A DNA stretch of 40,651 nucleotides from Candidatus Taenariivivens baikalensis (GTDB lineage: Bacteria > Omnitrophota > Omnitrophia > Omnitrophales > Aquincolibacteriaceae). The stretch is from NCBI GenBank assembly GCA_009691445.1, contig SICL01000016.1, positions 1 through 40,651 on the forward strand, read 5' to 3'. Of this stretch, positions 31,871-39,335 are shown piece after piece. A model generated the notes under the pieces. The model was not told the origin of the DNA. It did no database searches and was given only the letters and a program-made list of their open reading frames with translations. The position numbers were made by a program, and so were the translations under genes. The stretch's first letter is position 1; every line of letters starts with the position of its first letter.

Positions 31871-33451
31871 TTACAGGACCTGTACCTTTCCGCCAAAGGA
31901 CGGATCCGTCCGACCAATTGTGGCGGAAAGGACCGACCCCGGGGAACCGACCTTAAACTGACAACCTAGGAATTTTTCAAGAAATTCAAGTTCAAGATGC
32001 TTTCTGAGCAAAGCGGCGAGGCGGTCATAGTTTTCCTGTTTGATTTGTTCGAGAGACTTGGCATTGGAAGAAGGGGTAAAGGATTTTCCGCAGTCAGCCG
32101 CAAGCGCTTGAAGGAAGGCGTGACGAAATCCGGTTTCATCAAAAAGGCCGTGCAGATAAGTGCCCGCGATTTTTCCCGAAGAGTGGACAATGCCCTGCGG
32201 CCCAAACTCCGGATACTTTTCCTGAAATTCGGTCCGGCCCATATGAATTTCGTAGGCACGGACAGGCGCTTTGATTTTCCGGCCAAAAATTTTTGTCTCG
32301 ATGACCGACTCCACTTGTTTCAAAACTTTCTCAGGGAAAAATTCTGTGGTCATTTTGAAAAGCCCGAGGCCCGGGCATTCGGCAGTTTTAGATTCCTGAT
32401 GCTGACCATCGCGGATCGTTTCCCCCAGCATCTGAAACCCGCCGCAAATCCCAAGCACGCGTCCGCCTCCCTTGGCGTAGTCCAGAATCTTTCCGGTAAA
32501 TCCTTTTTCTTTCAGATAATCCAGATCCGCGATCGTCGCCTTGGTGCCCGGAAGAATCAAAAGATCAGGGCTTCCCATTTCTTCGGCACGCCTGAGATAA
32601 CGCACGCGAACGCCGGGCTCAAAACGAAGGACTTCAAAATCCGTAAAATTAGAAATGCGCGGGAGATACACCACCGCAATATCCAGCGAGTTGGGGACAG
32701 GGTTTAAAACCTGTCCCCTGTTCTCTACCGGAACCGAATCTTCTTCCATCATCCAGAGTTCGTGATCGTACGGAAGAATGCCGAGCACCTTCACGCCCGT
32801 ACGCTCCTCAATAAACTTTATGCCGTCGTCAAAAAGCGAAACGTCTCCGCGGAATTTATTAATGATGATCCCTTTGATACGCGCGCGTTCGTGCGGCTCA
32901 AGCAAGTCCAGGGTCCCAATCACCGACGCAAAAACTCCCCCGCGGTCAATATCCGCCACCAGCACACAGACCGCGTCCGCCATTTCCGCGGTCTTCATAT
33001 TCACAAAATCACGCGACTTAAGATTAACCTCGGCTGGAGAACCCGCGCCTTCCAGCACCAGAAAATCATTTTGTTCGGCAAGACGGTTGAAAGATTCTTT
33101 GGCCTTTTCAAAAAGTCCGCGCTGACCTTCCGAAAAATATTCACGTGCGGAAAATTGCCCCACAGAAAATCCGTGAACAATGACTTGGGAGGTTTGATCC
33201 GTGGAAGGTTTCAATAGAACAGGATTCATATCGGTGTGCGGCTCAATGCGCGCGCATTCGGCCTGCACCACCTGGGCGCGGCCCATTTCGCCTCCTTCGG
33301 CAGTGACCCAGGAATTGTTCGACATATTCTGGGCCTTGAAAGGCGCGACGCGGCAGCCTGTGTCTGAAAGAAGACGGCAGAATCCGGCCGTGACCAGCGA
33401 CTTCCCCACTCCGGAGGCAGTTCCAAGAATCATTAAACTTTTGGCGGGCAT
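31871..33451 (-). CDS. cobQ: cobyric acid synthase
   Basis: Glutamine-dependent amidation of adenosylcobyrinate a,c-diamide to cobyric acid in cobalamin synthesis. The N-terminal ATPase part has MILGTASGVGKSLVTAGFCR and FKAQNMSNNSWVT. The C-terminal triad amidotransferase domain has VLGICGGFQMLGE (catalytic Cys) and GTYLHGLFD. 526 aa is slightly long. Two repeats are inside the frame: a GGGGACAGGT palindrome at 32693-32718 encodes NRGQVLNPVP at about residue 245, between the two domains, and the GGACGGATCCGTCC element at 31886-31930 encodes the last 20 or so residues. Neither should touch the active sites. Confidence 0.94.
   Translation of the reverse strand: MPAKSLMILGTASGVGKSLVTAGFCRLLSDTGCRVAPFKAQNMSNNSWVTAEGGEMGRAQVVQAECARIEPHTDMNPVLLKPSTDQTSQVIVHGFSVGQFSAREYFSEGQRGLFEKAKESFNRLAEQNDFLVLEGAGSPAEVNLKSRDFVNMKTAEMADAVCVLVADIDRGGVFASVIGTLDLLEPHERARIKGIIINKFRGDVSLFDDGIKFIEERTGVKVLGILPYDHELWMMEEDSVPVENRGQVLNPVPNSLDIAVVYLPRISNFTDFEVLRFEPGVRVRYLRRAEEMGSPDLLILPGTKATIADLDYLKEKGFTGKILDYAKGGGRVLGICGGFQMLGETIRDGQHQESKTAECPGLGLFKMTTEFFPEKVLKQVESVIETKIFGRKIKAPVRAYEIHMGRTEFQEKYPEFGPQGIVHSSGKIAGTYLHGLFDETGFRHAFLQALAADCGKSFTPSSNAKSLEQIKQENYDRLAALLRKHLELEFLEKFLGCQFKVGSPGSVLSATIGRTDPSFGGKVQVL
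31886..31930. repeat. GGACGGATCCGTCC palindrome at the 3' end of cobQ
   Basis: CTTTCCGCCA at the left and TGGCGGAAAG at the right bracket GGACGGATCCGTCC. The same element lies in the SpoU-type gene end (2322-2360), in both cases giving a peptide like GRxRPTNCGG or ATIGRTDPSFGGK depending on strand and frame. Confidence 0.8.
32693..32718. repeat. GGGGACAGG palindrome inside cobQ
   Basis: GGGGACAGG-G-TTT and AAA-CCTGTCCCC are inverted arms with almost no loop. The insertion keeps the cobQ frame open. Confidence 0.85.
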
Positions 33452-33460
33452 AATCTTTTG

Positions 33461-33486
33461 AGATCCTTCGCTTTGCTCAGGATGAC
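33461..33486. repeat. AGATCCTTCGCTTTGCTCAGGATGAC-type repeat
   Basis: AGATCCTTCGCTTTGCTCAG followed by GATGAC resembles a short repeat common in metagenome-derived genomes of this kind. It is only seen once in this window. On the minus strand it supplies the TGA stop codon of the BtuF-like gene. Confidence 0.5.
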
Positions 33487-34244
33487 AAATCCGGTGATAA
33501 CTTCTTGGAGGATTTTGTCACGATTTCACGCAGAGTCCTTAAGGCCTCGACGGTTCGGGGACCATAATACGAGAAGAGCCTGCCGTCGACAAGCTCGATG
33601 GGAATCTTAGAAAAGATACGGTATTCCCTCAATTTTTTGATGTGCGCTTTCTTGAACGAAAACGGATCGGTGGCGAGCAGAAGCAGTTTGGGATCTTTCT
33701 CGATCATCTCCGCAATCTCCACCTCAAATTGCCGGCGGGACTCGCTGTGAAAAACATTGAAGGCGCCGCACTCTTCCACAAGGCGCGAGACGTACGTATC
33801 GTAATTGATGGTAATGTAGGGATTTTTCCAAAGCAAGATCAGTGTGGGCAGTTTTTCTAAATCACGGAAGGTTTCAACACAAAGCATTTTTTCCCGAGCA
33901 ATTTCTTCCTTGAGCGCTTTGGCCCGCTCTGGAACTCCGGCGGCTCTTCCCAAATCCCACACGGTGTCAATCACATGAGCTGTGGAAAGCACCCTCAGTT
34001 CCAGGATTTTTAAATTCTCCCGAAGACGTACAAGTTCTTCTTCCGGAGTTTCAACAGCATCAACGACCACGAGATCCGGTTTCAAAGACTCAATCAACGG
34101 AAGATCAAAAAGTTTGGCGGAGCCGACCCGTGGAAGATCTGGATTTGAAACCGTACACTGAAGTGTGACACCTGCAAGCTGATCCTCTACGCCCAAAGCG
34201 CACAGGATCTCGGTCAAGGAAGGATGAAGCGAAATAATTTTCAT
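33477..34244 (-). CDS. BtuF-like helical-backbone metal-receptor protein without signal peptide
   Basis: 255 aa. It matches cobalamin/iron-siderophore binding-protein folds: MKIISLHPSLTEILCALGVE at the start, DLPLIESLKPDLVVVDAVET, a long central helix (WDLGRAAGVPERAKALKEEI) and LVEECGAFNVF in the second lobe. Periplasmic BtuF proteins begin with a signal peptide; this one begins directly with the first strand, so it should stay in the cytoplasm unless the true start is elsewhere. No BtuC or BtuD gene is nearby. The stop codon is inside a short repeat. A role in corrinoid or metal binding is likely because cobQ and cbiX follow. Confidence 0.85.
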   Translation of the reverse strand: MKIISLHPSLTEILCALGVEDQLAGVTLQCTVSNPDLPRVGSAKLFDLPLIESLKPDLVVVDAVETPEEELVRLRENLKILELRVLSTAHVIDTVWDLGRAAGVPERAKALKEEIAREKMLCVETFRDLEKLPTLILLWKNPYITINYDTYVSRLVEECGAFNVFHSESRRQFEVEIAEMIEKDPKLLLLATDPFSFKKAHIKKLREYRIFSKIPIELVDGRLFSYYGPRTVEALRTLREIVTKSSKKLSPDLSS

Positions 34245-34252
34245 TTGAAGAG

Positions 34253-34291
34253 AAAAAAGGGGACAGGTTGCGGCAGCCTGTCCCCTTTTTT
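34253..34291. terminator. bidirectional terminator-like GGGGACAGG hairpin
   Basis: AAAAAAGGGGACAGG (34253-34267) and CCTGTCCCCTTTTTT (34277-34291) form a perfect 15-base stem with a 9-base loop, flanked by A on one side and T on the other. It would work as an intrinsic terminator on either strand. It follows the TIGR04073-like gene on the minus strand. Confidence 0.8.
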
Positions 34292-34294
34292 ACT

Positions 34295-34645
34295 TTAGGC
34301 GGGAGTTTGATTCTTAACATCCACCTGACAGAGCGGAGGAAGCGTTGCTTCCATCGGAATCATAAACGTAATCGCCTCATCCACACCCACCAGAAGACGG
34401 CGGAGCATAAAAACCGTTCCCTTGCCAATGCCGACAAAAACCCTGCTCACTTTGTGCTCCGGCGGTTCATTGATCACTCCGCAGACAATTTCACCCGGAC
34501 TTTGAAGGATGTTCCCGAGTCCGCGCACAAACTTGGTGCCGATATCCGCCAGATAATCTCCGGTGGTTGCAGTTCCTGCAAAGACGGGGGTGGAAAAAAG
34601 AAAAAGACCCAAAATCAAAGCGGATGTTTTTTGACGGCGTTTCAT
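34295..34645 (-). CDS. small secreted protein, TIGR04073-like (exosortase-associated family)
   Basis: 116 aa from the ATG at 34645. Signal peptide MKRRQKTSALILGLFLFSTP ending VFA. The mature part shows GTKFVRGLGNILQSPGEIVC, VGIGKGTVFMLRRLLVGVDEAITF and a C-terminal PMEATLPPLC, matching the pattern of the TIGR04073 family found in genomes with exosortase systems. Its function is unknown. A much longer frame reaches 34816, but those 57 residues come from the composite repeat at 34714-34838. A terminator hairpin follows immediately. Confidence 0.75.
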   Translation of the reverse strand: MKRRQKTSALILGLFLFSTPVFAGTATTGDYLADIGTKFVRGLGNILQSPGEIVCGVINEPPEHKVSRVFVGIGKGTVFMLRRLLVGVDEAITFMIPMEATLPPLCQVDVKNQTPA

Positions 34646-34713
34646 GAGAAATCCCCTTTTGTGAGTGTCAAAATGATAACAACTTGTAGACTTTAAGTTC
34701 TGCGAATTTTGAC

Positions 34714-34838
34714 CGTCATTGCGAGCGACCGGAGGGAGCTCCGCCGAAGGACGGATCAGTCCTCTGGCTGAGAAGCAATCTCGGGTTATGCGCCGGGATT
34801 GCCGCGTCTCCGCCAAAGAGCGGGACTCGCAATGACAT
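34714..34838. repeat. composite TCATTGCGAG / GGACGGATCAGTCC repeat
   Basis: Starts GTCATTGCGAGCGACCGG and ends GGACTCGCAATGACATT, outer arms that are reverse complements. Inside are GCTCCGCCGAAGGACGGATCAGTCC and GAAGCAATCTCGGG. The order and sequence match 15617-15690 closely over more than 60 bases. It occupies the 230-base gap between ribE and the TIGR04073-like gene. Confidence 0.85.
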
Positions 34839-34875
34839 TTAGCTTATTTTCGGCAAAATCCTAAAAATCTTCGCC

Positions 34876-35580
34876 CTAAAATCCCTGGCTCTTGAGGGAA
34901 GAAAGAGAAAGCTTCGAAGACTTGGAAGGCGCTTTTGTTTTTAGAGGCTCGAGATTCTGCGCCTTGAGAAACGTTTCCAGTGAAATCGAGGCGTCACTGC
35001 GCTTGAGGTGAAGAAAATACCGGATCATCAAATCCGCTTCCAGATTCACGGTATCCCCCGTTTTTCGCTTTCCCAAATTCGTTTCTTCAAGCGTGTGCGG
35101 AACCAGACCCACGGTGAAGCTCCCGCCTTGAACGCTCTGAAGCGTGAGACTCACTCCGCCCATAGCAATCGAACCTTTCGGGATCAGGAATTTTCTCAGA
35201 TGGGCAGGCGCCAGGATCGTCATCGTCAGATTGCGTCCTTCGTGTGTTATTTTTTGGACGCGTCCGTACCCGTCCACATGTCCCGAAACAAAATGCCCGC
35301 CAATCGTCTCGCCCCACTTGAGCGAACGTTCGAGATTCACAAAATCACCGACCTTCAATCTGTCCAGATTCGTGGCCCGGAGAGTTTGAAGAATCACGTC
35401 CGCGTGAAAGGCCTTGGACTCGACTTTGGAAACGGTCAGGCAAACTCCGTTCACGGAAATACTCTCACCAAGCTGGATGCCGGAAAACGGTTTGACCCAC
35501 TCGAAAATAAAATGCGCCTGTTTTTCCTTGAAGGACGCGCAAATGACTTTTCCCTGATTTTGAATGATGCCGGTAAACAT
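34876..35580 (-). CDS. ribE: riboflavin synthase, alpha subunit
   Basis: Dismutates two 6,7-dimethyl-8-ribityllumazine molecules to riboflavin. 234 aa with two lumazine-binding barrels: MFTGIIQNQGKV, IQLGESISVNGVCLTVSK, then the second half with VDGYGRVQKI and GSIAMGGVSLTLQSV. ETIGGHFVSGHVDG separates them. The C-terminus after about residue 205 is an extra, serine/lysine-rich tail (KSSKLSLSSLKS). It starts directly after the ribD stop codon. The name ribE here is the riboflavin synthase, as in E. coli ribC/ribE usage. Confidence 0.95.
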   Translation of the reverse strand: MFTGIIQNQGKVICASFKEKQAHFIFEWVKPFSGIQLGESISVNGVCLTVSKVESKAFHADVILQTLRATNLDRLKVGDFVNLERSLKWGETIGGHFVSGHVDGYGRVQKITHEGRNLTMTILAPAHLRKFLIPKGSIAMGGVSLTLQSVQGGSFTVGLVPHTLEETNLGKRKTGDTVNLEADLMIRYFLHLKRSDASISLETFLKAQNLEPLKTKAPSKSSKLSLSSLKSQGF

Positions 35581-36720
35581 TTATTTGGGTTTGGCCACAA
35601 AAAGCCAATCCTCTCCCAGAGGTTCGGATCGAACGATGTTTAAATTCAGGGCTTGATTGGGATCGGAAAATCCAGAGCCTTCGACCGACGTCACCGCGCT
35701 ACGGCCGCCGATAATTTTCGGAGCCGTGATCCAGATCAGTTGATCCACCAGCCGCGCTTCCAGCAAAGACCAGGCAAGTTCTCCGCCCCCCTCCACCAAA
35801 AGCTTGGCGATTCCCAGGGTTCCCAATTTTTTTAAAAGGATTTTAAGGTCCAGCCGCCCGCTCTTCGTCTCGGGAACAGGCAGGAGCGTTCCGCGTAACG
35901 GATCTTTTTTTCCGCGTTTTTGAAGCAGGATTTTTTCTGAAATCACGCGAATCGTTAAAGGCCCTTCGTTAAAAACTTTCGCAGAAACCGGAGCCTCAAG
36001 CCGGGGATCGAGCACCACCCTCCACGGTTTTTCAGGACGGCATTTTTTTTCAAATCCCACGGGAATCAGGCGCGGGTCGTCCGTTAAAAGCGTGTTCCGA
36101 CCTACAAGAATTGCATCCTGTTCCGCTCGAAGCGCGTGGACAAAATTTCTCGCCGTTTTTCCTGTTATCCACCGGGATTTTTTTTCACGCGTGGCGATTT
36201 TTCCGTCCAACGACTGCGCCATTTTAAGCGTCACAAAAGGAAGGCCAGTTCGTGCGTATTTAAAAAAATATTCGTTTTGCTTTTTAACTTCTTCGGCAAG
36301 AATTCCAAAACTGACCTTCACACCGGCTTTTCGAAGCGCGGCAATTCCTTTGCCGTGGTGCAAGGGATTCGGGTCCAGGGCTCCGATCACGACTTCCCGG
36401 ATTCCGGCGTCTAAAATAGCCTGGATACATGGAGGCGTTTTTCCCCAGGTCGAGCAAGGCTCAAGGGTGACATATAGAGTAGCGCCGAGGGTCTTTTTTC
36501 CGGCTTTTTTAAGGGCAACGACTTCCGCGTGATCCGCTCCGTACTCCGCATGAAAACCTTCCGTGATGAGACGATGATTACGAACAAGGCAGGCTCCAAC
36601 TAAAGGATTGGGACTCACACGAAAACGTCCCTGCCAGGCCCGTTCAAGGGCCTGCTTCATCCACGCTTCATTCCGGGAGAGTCCCCGAATGGAGGACTGG
36701 TTGGTACTCGCTTTCATCAT
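35581..36720 (-). CDS. ribD: bifunctional riboflavin biosynthesis deaminase/reductase
   Basis: Deaminates and then reduces the pyrimidine intermediate of riboflavin synthesis. Deaminase domain, residues about 15-155: HAEVVALKKAG and PCSTWGKTPPC hold the zinc ligands. Reductase domain, about 158-375: FVTLKMAQSLDGKIAT, DAILVGRNTLLTDDPRL and LLVEGGGELAWSLLEARLVD. 379 aa is normal. The gene follows the nusB stop with no gap (TGAATGATG) and a GGGGACTGG palindrome sits just upstream, in the nusB end; its G-rich arm may serve as the ribosome-binding site. Confidence 0.96.
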   Translation of the reverse strand: MMKASTNQSSIRGLSRNEAWMKQALERAWQGRFRVSPNPLVGACLVRNHRLITEGFHAEYGADHAEVVALKKAGKKTLGATLYVTLEPCSTWGKTPPCIQAILDAGIREVVIGALDPNPLHHGKGIAALRKAGVKVSFGILAEEVKKQNEYFFKYARTGLPFVTLKMAQSLDGKIATREKKSRWITGKTARNFVHALRAEQDAILVGRNTLLTDDPRLIPVGFEKKCRPEKPWRVVLDPRLEAPVSAKVFNEGPLTIRVISEKILLQKRGKKDPLRGTLLPVPETKSGRLDLKILLKKLGTLGIAKLLVEGGGELAWSLLEARLVDQLIWITAPKIIGGRSAVTSVEGSGFSDPNQALNLNIVRSEPLGEDWLFVAKPK

Positions 36721-37176
36721 TCAACCAGTCCCCAATTCGGGGACTGGCCCCTTAAAATTCTTAAGATTAAAAGGTTCGCTGTGGGAAATTTTATCGAGGA
36801 CACCGTTCACAAATTTTCCGGATTCTTCCTGAGAAAATTTTTTCGCCAGATTCACGGCTTCATTCAGTGCCACTTTCGGAGGAACATCCGCAAAGTAAAG
36901 AAGCTCGCAGACCGCCATTCTCATAATGTTTTTATCAAGGATCACCACGCGTGTCAGCTCCCAATGATCCATGGCCTTGGCGATCGCCGCATCAATCGCT
37001 TCGAGATTCGTCAGAGTTCGGGAAACCAGTCTGTAAGCAAATATCCTGACCTCGTCGGTCGCATTCGGATTAACGTTCCAGAAAGAATCCATCAATTCCT
37101 CGATGGTCTGAGGATTCATTTCATGTTGATACAGGATTTGAAGCGCATATTCGCGCGACTGCGTTCGTTTTCTCAT
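36721..37176 (-). CDS. nusB: transcription antitermination factor NusB
   Basis: Binds boxA RNA with S10 in rRNA antitermination. 151 aa, all-helical family pattern: RKRTQSREYALQILYQHEMN, MDHWELTRVVILDKNIMRMAV and VALNEAVNLAKKFSQEESGKFVNGVLDKI. It is embedded in the riboflavin operon between ribH and ribD, a common place for nusB next to ribH. The last nine residues come from a palindromic repeat. A large inverted pair separates it from ribH. Confidence 0.95.
   Translation of the reverse strand: MRKRTQSREYALQILYQHEMNPQTIEELMDSFWNVNPNATDEVRIFAYRLVSRTLTNLEAIDAAIAKAMDHWELTRVVILDKNIMRMAVCELLYFADVPPKVALNEAVNLAKKFSQEESGKFVNGVLDKISHSEPFNLKNFKGPVPELGTG
36725..36747. repeat. CCAGTCCCC/GGGGACTGG palindrome at the nusB-ribD junction
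   Basis: Perfect nine-base arms (36725-36733 and 36739-36747) with a five-base loop. In frame in nusB it encodes the C-terminal GPVPELGTG and the stop codon follows within three bases. It is a GACTGG variant of the GGGGACAGG family. Confidence 0.8.
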
Positions 37177-37184
37177 ATAATTCC

Positions 37185-37282
37185 AGGGACAGGTTTCATA
37201 GACAGCTCTGCCCTTGCCAAATTTTGTTGAACATATTCAAAGAATGAAATTAAATACCAAGGCTTCAATGAGACCTGTCCCT
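37185..37282. repeat. GGGACAGGT inverted pair between ribH and nusB
   Basis: AGGGACAGGTTTCAT (37185-37199) and ATGAGACCTGTCCCT (37268-37282) match as reverse complements at 14 of 15 positions, with a 68-base AT-rich loop. The right arm encodes the end of ribH (LRDRSH and the stop). It could act as an mRNA processing or stability structure inside the operon. Confidence 0.75.
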
Positions 37283-37789
37283 CAAATTTTTTAACGGCCG
37301 TGCCTGAAAACCGTCCCTTAGCTGCCGCGAAAGTTGATGATTCAAATCCGCAATTTCCAAAGCGGCGAGAGCAGCCTGCGCGCCTTTGTTTCCAGCCTTG
37401 AGCCCTGCCCGGTCAATCGCCTGCTCCAGATTTTCAACGGTCAGGACACCGGTCGCAATGGGCATTTGCTCGCTGAGCGACGCTTGGGCAATACCGCGAG
37501 TCACTTCCCGGGAAACACATTCGAAGTGAAAGGTTTCTCCACGAATCACACAGGCGAGCGCAATCAAGACATCATATTTTTTTTGCCGGGCCAATTTCTG
37601 GCAAAAATAAGGAATCTCAAGCGCTCCCGGGACCCAAACAATATCAATTTTTTCTCGGGCAACGCCGGTCTGCATCAACGTCTCCACCGCACTGTCGAGC
37701 AAACGCCGGGTAATAAATTCATTAAATCGGGAGACAATAATCCCGATATGAAGTTTTTCTGAGGCAATACGGCCAAGGTAGACGGTCAT
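37265..37789 (-). CDS. ribH: 6,7-dimethyl-8-ribityllumazine synthase
   Basis: Condenses the ribD product with the RibB product. 174 aa. Family motifs: IGIIVSRFNEFITRRLLDSA, DIVWVPGALEIPYFCQKLA, CVIRGETFHFECVSREVTRG and MPIATGVLTVENLEQAIDRAG. The core ends at about residue 155. The C-terminal tail LRDGFQARPLKNLRDRSH is encoded by two repeat motifs in tandem (a GGGACGGTT version at 37308-37320 and the GGGACAGGT arm). The start follows ribBA by three bases. Confidence 0.95.
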   Translation of the reverse strand: MTVYLGRIASEKLHIGIIVSRFNEFITRRLLDSAVETLMQTGVAREKIDIVWVPGALEIPYFCQKLARQKKYDVLIALACVIRGETFHFECVSREVTRGIAQASLSEQMPIATGVLTVENLEQAIDRAGLKAGNKGAQAALAALEIADLNHQLSRQLRDGFQARPLKNLRDRSH

Positions 37790-37792
37790 GAA

Positions 37793-38989
37793 TCAGAGAT
37801 TAAGGAAATGACCCAGTTTATCTTTTTTGGTCTTCAGGTAGTGATAATTGTGGGTTCGGTGGGGAGTGGCTAGTGAGATCCGCTCCAACACTTTGAGTCC
37901 GTGTCCTTCCAGACCGATGATCTTCCGAGGATTATTGGTAATCAGCCGGAGTTCCGTTAGTCCAAGATCTTTTAAAATCTGAGCACCTACGCCGTATTCG
38001 CGAAGATCCGGTTTAAAACCAAGTTTTTGATTGGCCTCGACCGTATCCATGCCCTGATCCTGAAGCGCGTAAGCCTTGAGTTTGTTGGCCAGTCCAATCC
38101 CCCGCCCCTCTTGACGCATATAAAGAATGACGCCGCAGCCTTCTTTTTCAATCGCTTCCATCGCGGCAATCAGTTGATCCTGACAATCACAGCGAAGCGA
38201 ACCAAGAAGATCTCCCGTAAAACATTCGGAGTGCACGCGCACCAGCACGGGACTTTTTTTGAATTCGCCTTTCACTAAGGCCACGTGCTCTGCGCCATCC
38301 GCAAAAGAACGATAAAGTTTGAGTGTCCACTGCCCAAACACCGTCGGAATTTTCGCCTCACTGATCTTTTCAATCGTCTTATCACTCTTGCGCCGGTAGG
38401 AGATTAAATCCTGGATCGTCCCGATCTTAAGCTGATGTTTCTTCGCAAATTCGAAAAGTTCCGGAAGACGCGCCATCGATCCGTCATCATTAATAATTTC
38501 GCAAATCACGCCTGCGGCGGGAAGTCCTGCAAGACGCGCCAAATCCACCGAGGCTTCCGTGTGGCCCGCGCGTGTGAGTACGCCGCCTTTTTTGGCCTTG
38601 AGTGGGAAAATATGTCCGGGAGAAACAAGATCCGAAGCGCCGGATTTCGGGTCGGCAAGAATTTCAATCGTGTGAGCGCGGTCACCGGCAGAAATACCAG
38701 TCGTGATTCCAAGGCGCGCGTCCACAGAAACCGTGAAGGCTGTCCCCATCGGATCGCGGGAAGGAGAAATCATTTCCTGAAGCTGAAAGGATTCAATGCG
38801 TTCTTCGCAAAGAGGGACGCAGATAAGCCCGCGGCCGTACTTCATCATGAAATTTATTTTTTCAGGAGTAACGCAGGAGGCGGCGAAGACAAGATCACCT
38901 TCATTTTCACGCGACTCATCGTCGGTGATAATGACAAGTTTTCCCTGGCGGATATCTTCAATGATCTCTTCGGTCGAGTTGAAATTCAT
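37793..38989 (-). CDS. ribBA: bifunctional DHBP synthase / GTP cyclohydrolase II
   Basis: Makes both riboflavin precursors from ribulose 5-phosphate and GTP. RibB half (1-200): [50 protein letters not shown] and [16 protein letters not shown]. RibA half (about 210-398): [19 protein letters not shown] with the zinc cysteines, [20 protein letters not shown] and [10 protein letters not shown]. 398 aa is normal. First gene of ribBA-ribH-nusB-ribD-ribE. I do not see an FMN riboswitch in the leader. Confidence 0.97.
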   Translation of the reverse strand: MNFNSTEEIIEDIRQGKLVIITDDESRENEGDLVFAASCVTPEKINFMMKYGRGLICVPLCEERIESFQLQEMISPSRDPMGTAFTVSVDARLGITTGISAGDRAHTIEILADPKSGASDLVSPGHIFPLKAKKGGVLTRAGHTEASVDLARLAGLPAAGVICEIINDDGSMARLPELFEFAKKHQLKIGTIQDLISYRRKSDKTIEKISEAKIPTVFGQWTLKLYRSFADGAEHVALVKGEFKKSPVLVRVHSECFTGDLLGSLRCDCQDQLIAAMEAIEKEGCGVILYMRQEGRGIGLANKLKAYALQDQGMDTVEANQKLGFKPDLREYGVGAQILKDLGLTELRLITNNPRKIIGLEGHGLKVLERISLATPHRTHNYHYLKTKKDKLGHFLNL

Positions 38990-39053
38990 AGATCTCTTTA
39001 AAATCGAGCATCCCCATAAATTAATTGCGTCGAAATGCTTAAATGTAACTGGA

Positions 39054-39059
39054 ATTATA
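39054..39059 (-). promoter_or_regulatory. probable -10 box for the riboflavin operon
   Basis: A perfect TATAAT on the minus strand, about 65 bases upstream of the ribBA start. No convincing -35 box at 16-18 bases, so the promoter is only half supported. Confidence 0.4.
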
Positions 39060-39105
39060 ACAACAACCTAGATGGATGGCTATTGAAAATCTTCCATCCC
39101 CAACG

Positions 39106-39133
39106 TGTCATTGCGAGCGAATACAGCGAATGA
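39106..39133. repeat. single TCATTGCGAG repeat half
   Basis: GTCATTGCGAGCGAATACAG then CGAATGAC, a short diverged copy of the TCATTGCGAG family. It is upstream of the riboflavin operon. Another half-copy is at about 30656-30675. Confidence 0.6.
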
Positions 39134-39147
39134 CAAAATAGCCGAAT

Positions 39148-39330
39148 TTGACAAGCACCGGGAAGGGATGCTACCTTTTAAATCAGAGGGCAGTGAAGTT
39201 GCGCTGCTTTCTGAAAGCCTCGGCTTGAGATGATCGCGACCCTGGGAAGTTGTGAGCTGAATAATGGGTTTGGAATTTTTACTTTACCTGCAGCAATCAA
39301 CGACCCGTCTCATGCCGGGGCTTTTTTTTA
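39148..39330 (+). ncRNA. candidate plus-strand small RNA with promoter and terminator
   Basis: In the 346-base gap between ribBA and the secreted-protein gene. TTGACA (39148-39153), an 18-base spacer and TACCTT (39172-39177) on the plus strand make a plausible promoter. At 39302-39329, CCCG TCTCATGC CGGG C followed by eight Ts looks like an intrinsic terminator on the same strand. No plus-strand gene leads into it. The transcript would be about 140-150 nt. I do not recognise 6S, SRP, tmRNA, RNase P or a known riboswitch in it. The short stem makes this uncertain. Confidence 0.35.
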
Positions 39331-39335
39331 TTTAC

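Noticed and set aside
31997..32707. A plus-strand frame of 236 codons opposite cobQ
   Set aside because: Same reason; cobQ has complete motifs through this region.
34646..34816. 57-residue N-terminal extension of the TIGR04073-like protein
   Set aside because: It is encoded by a composite repeat, and a proper signal peptide begins at 34645.
39148..39330. SRP RNA or 6S RNA in the gap by ribBA
   Set aside because: The characteristic SRP loop and the 6S long open-bubble hairpin are not present; kept only as an unclassified candidate.
38990..39335. FMN riboswitch ahead of ribBA
   Set aside because: No conserved RFN sequence blocks could be found on the minus strand.
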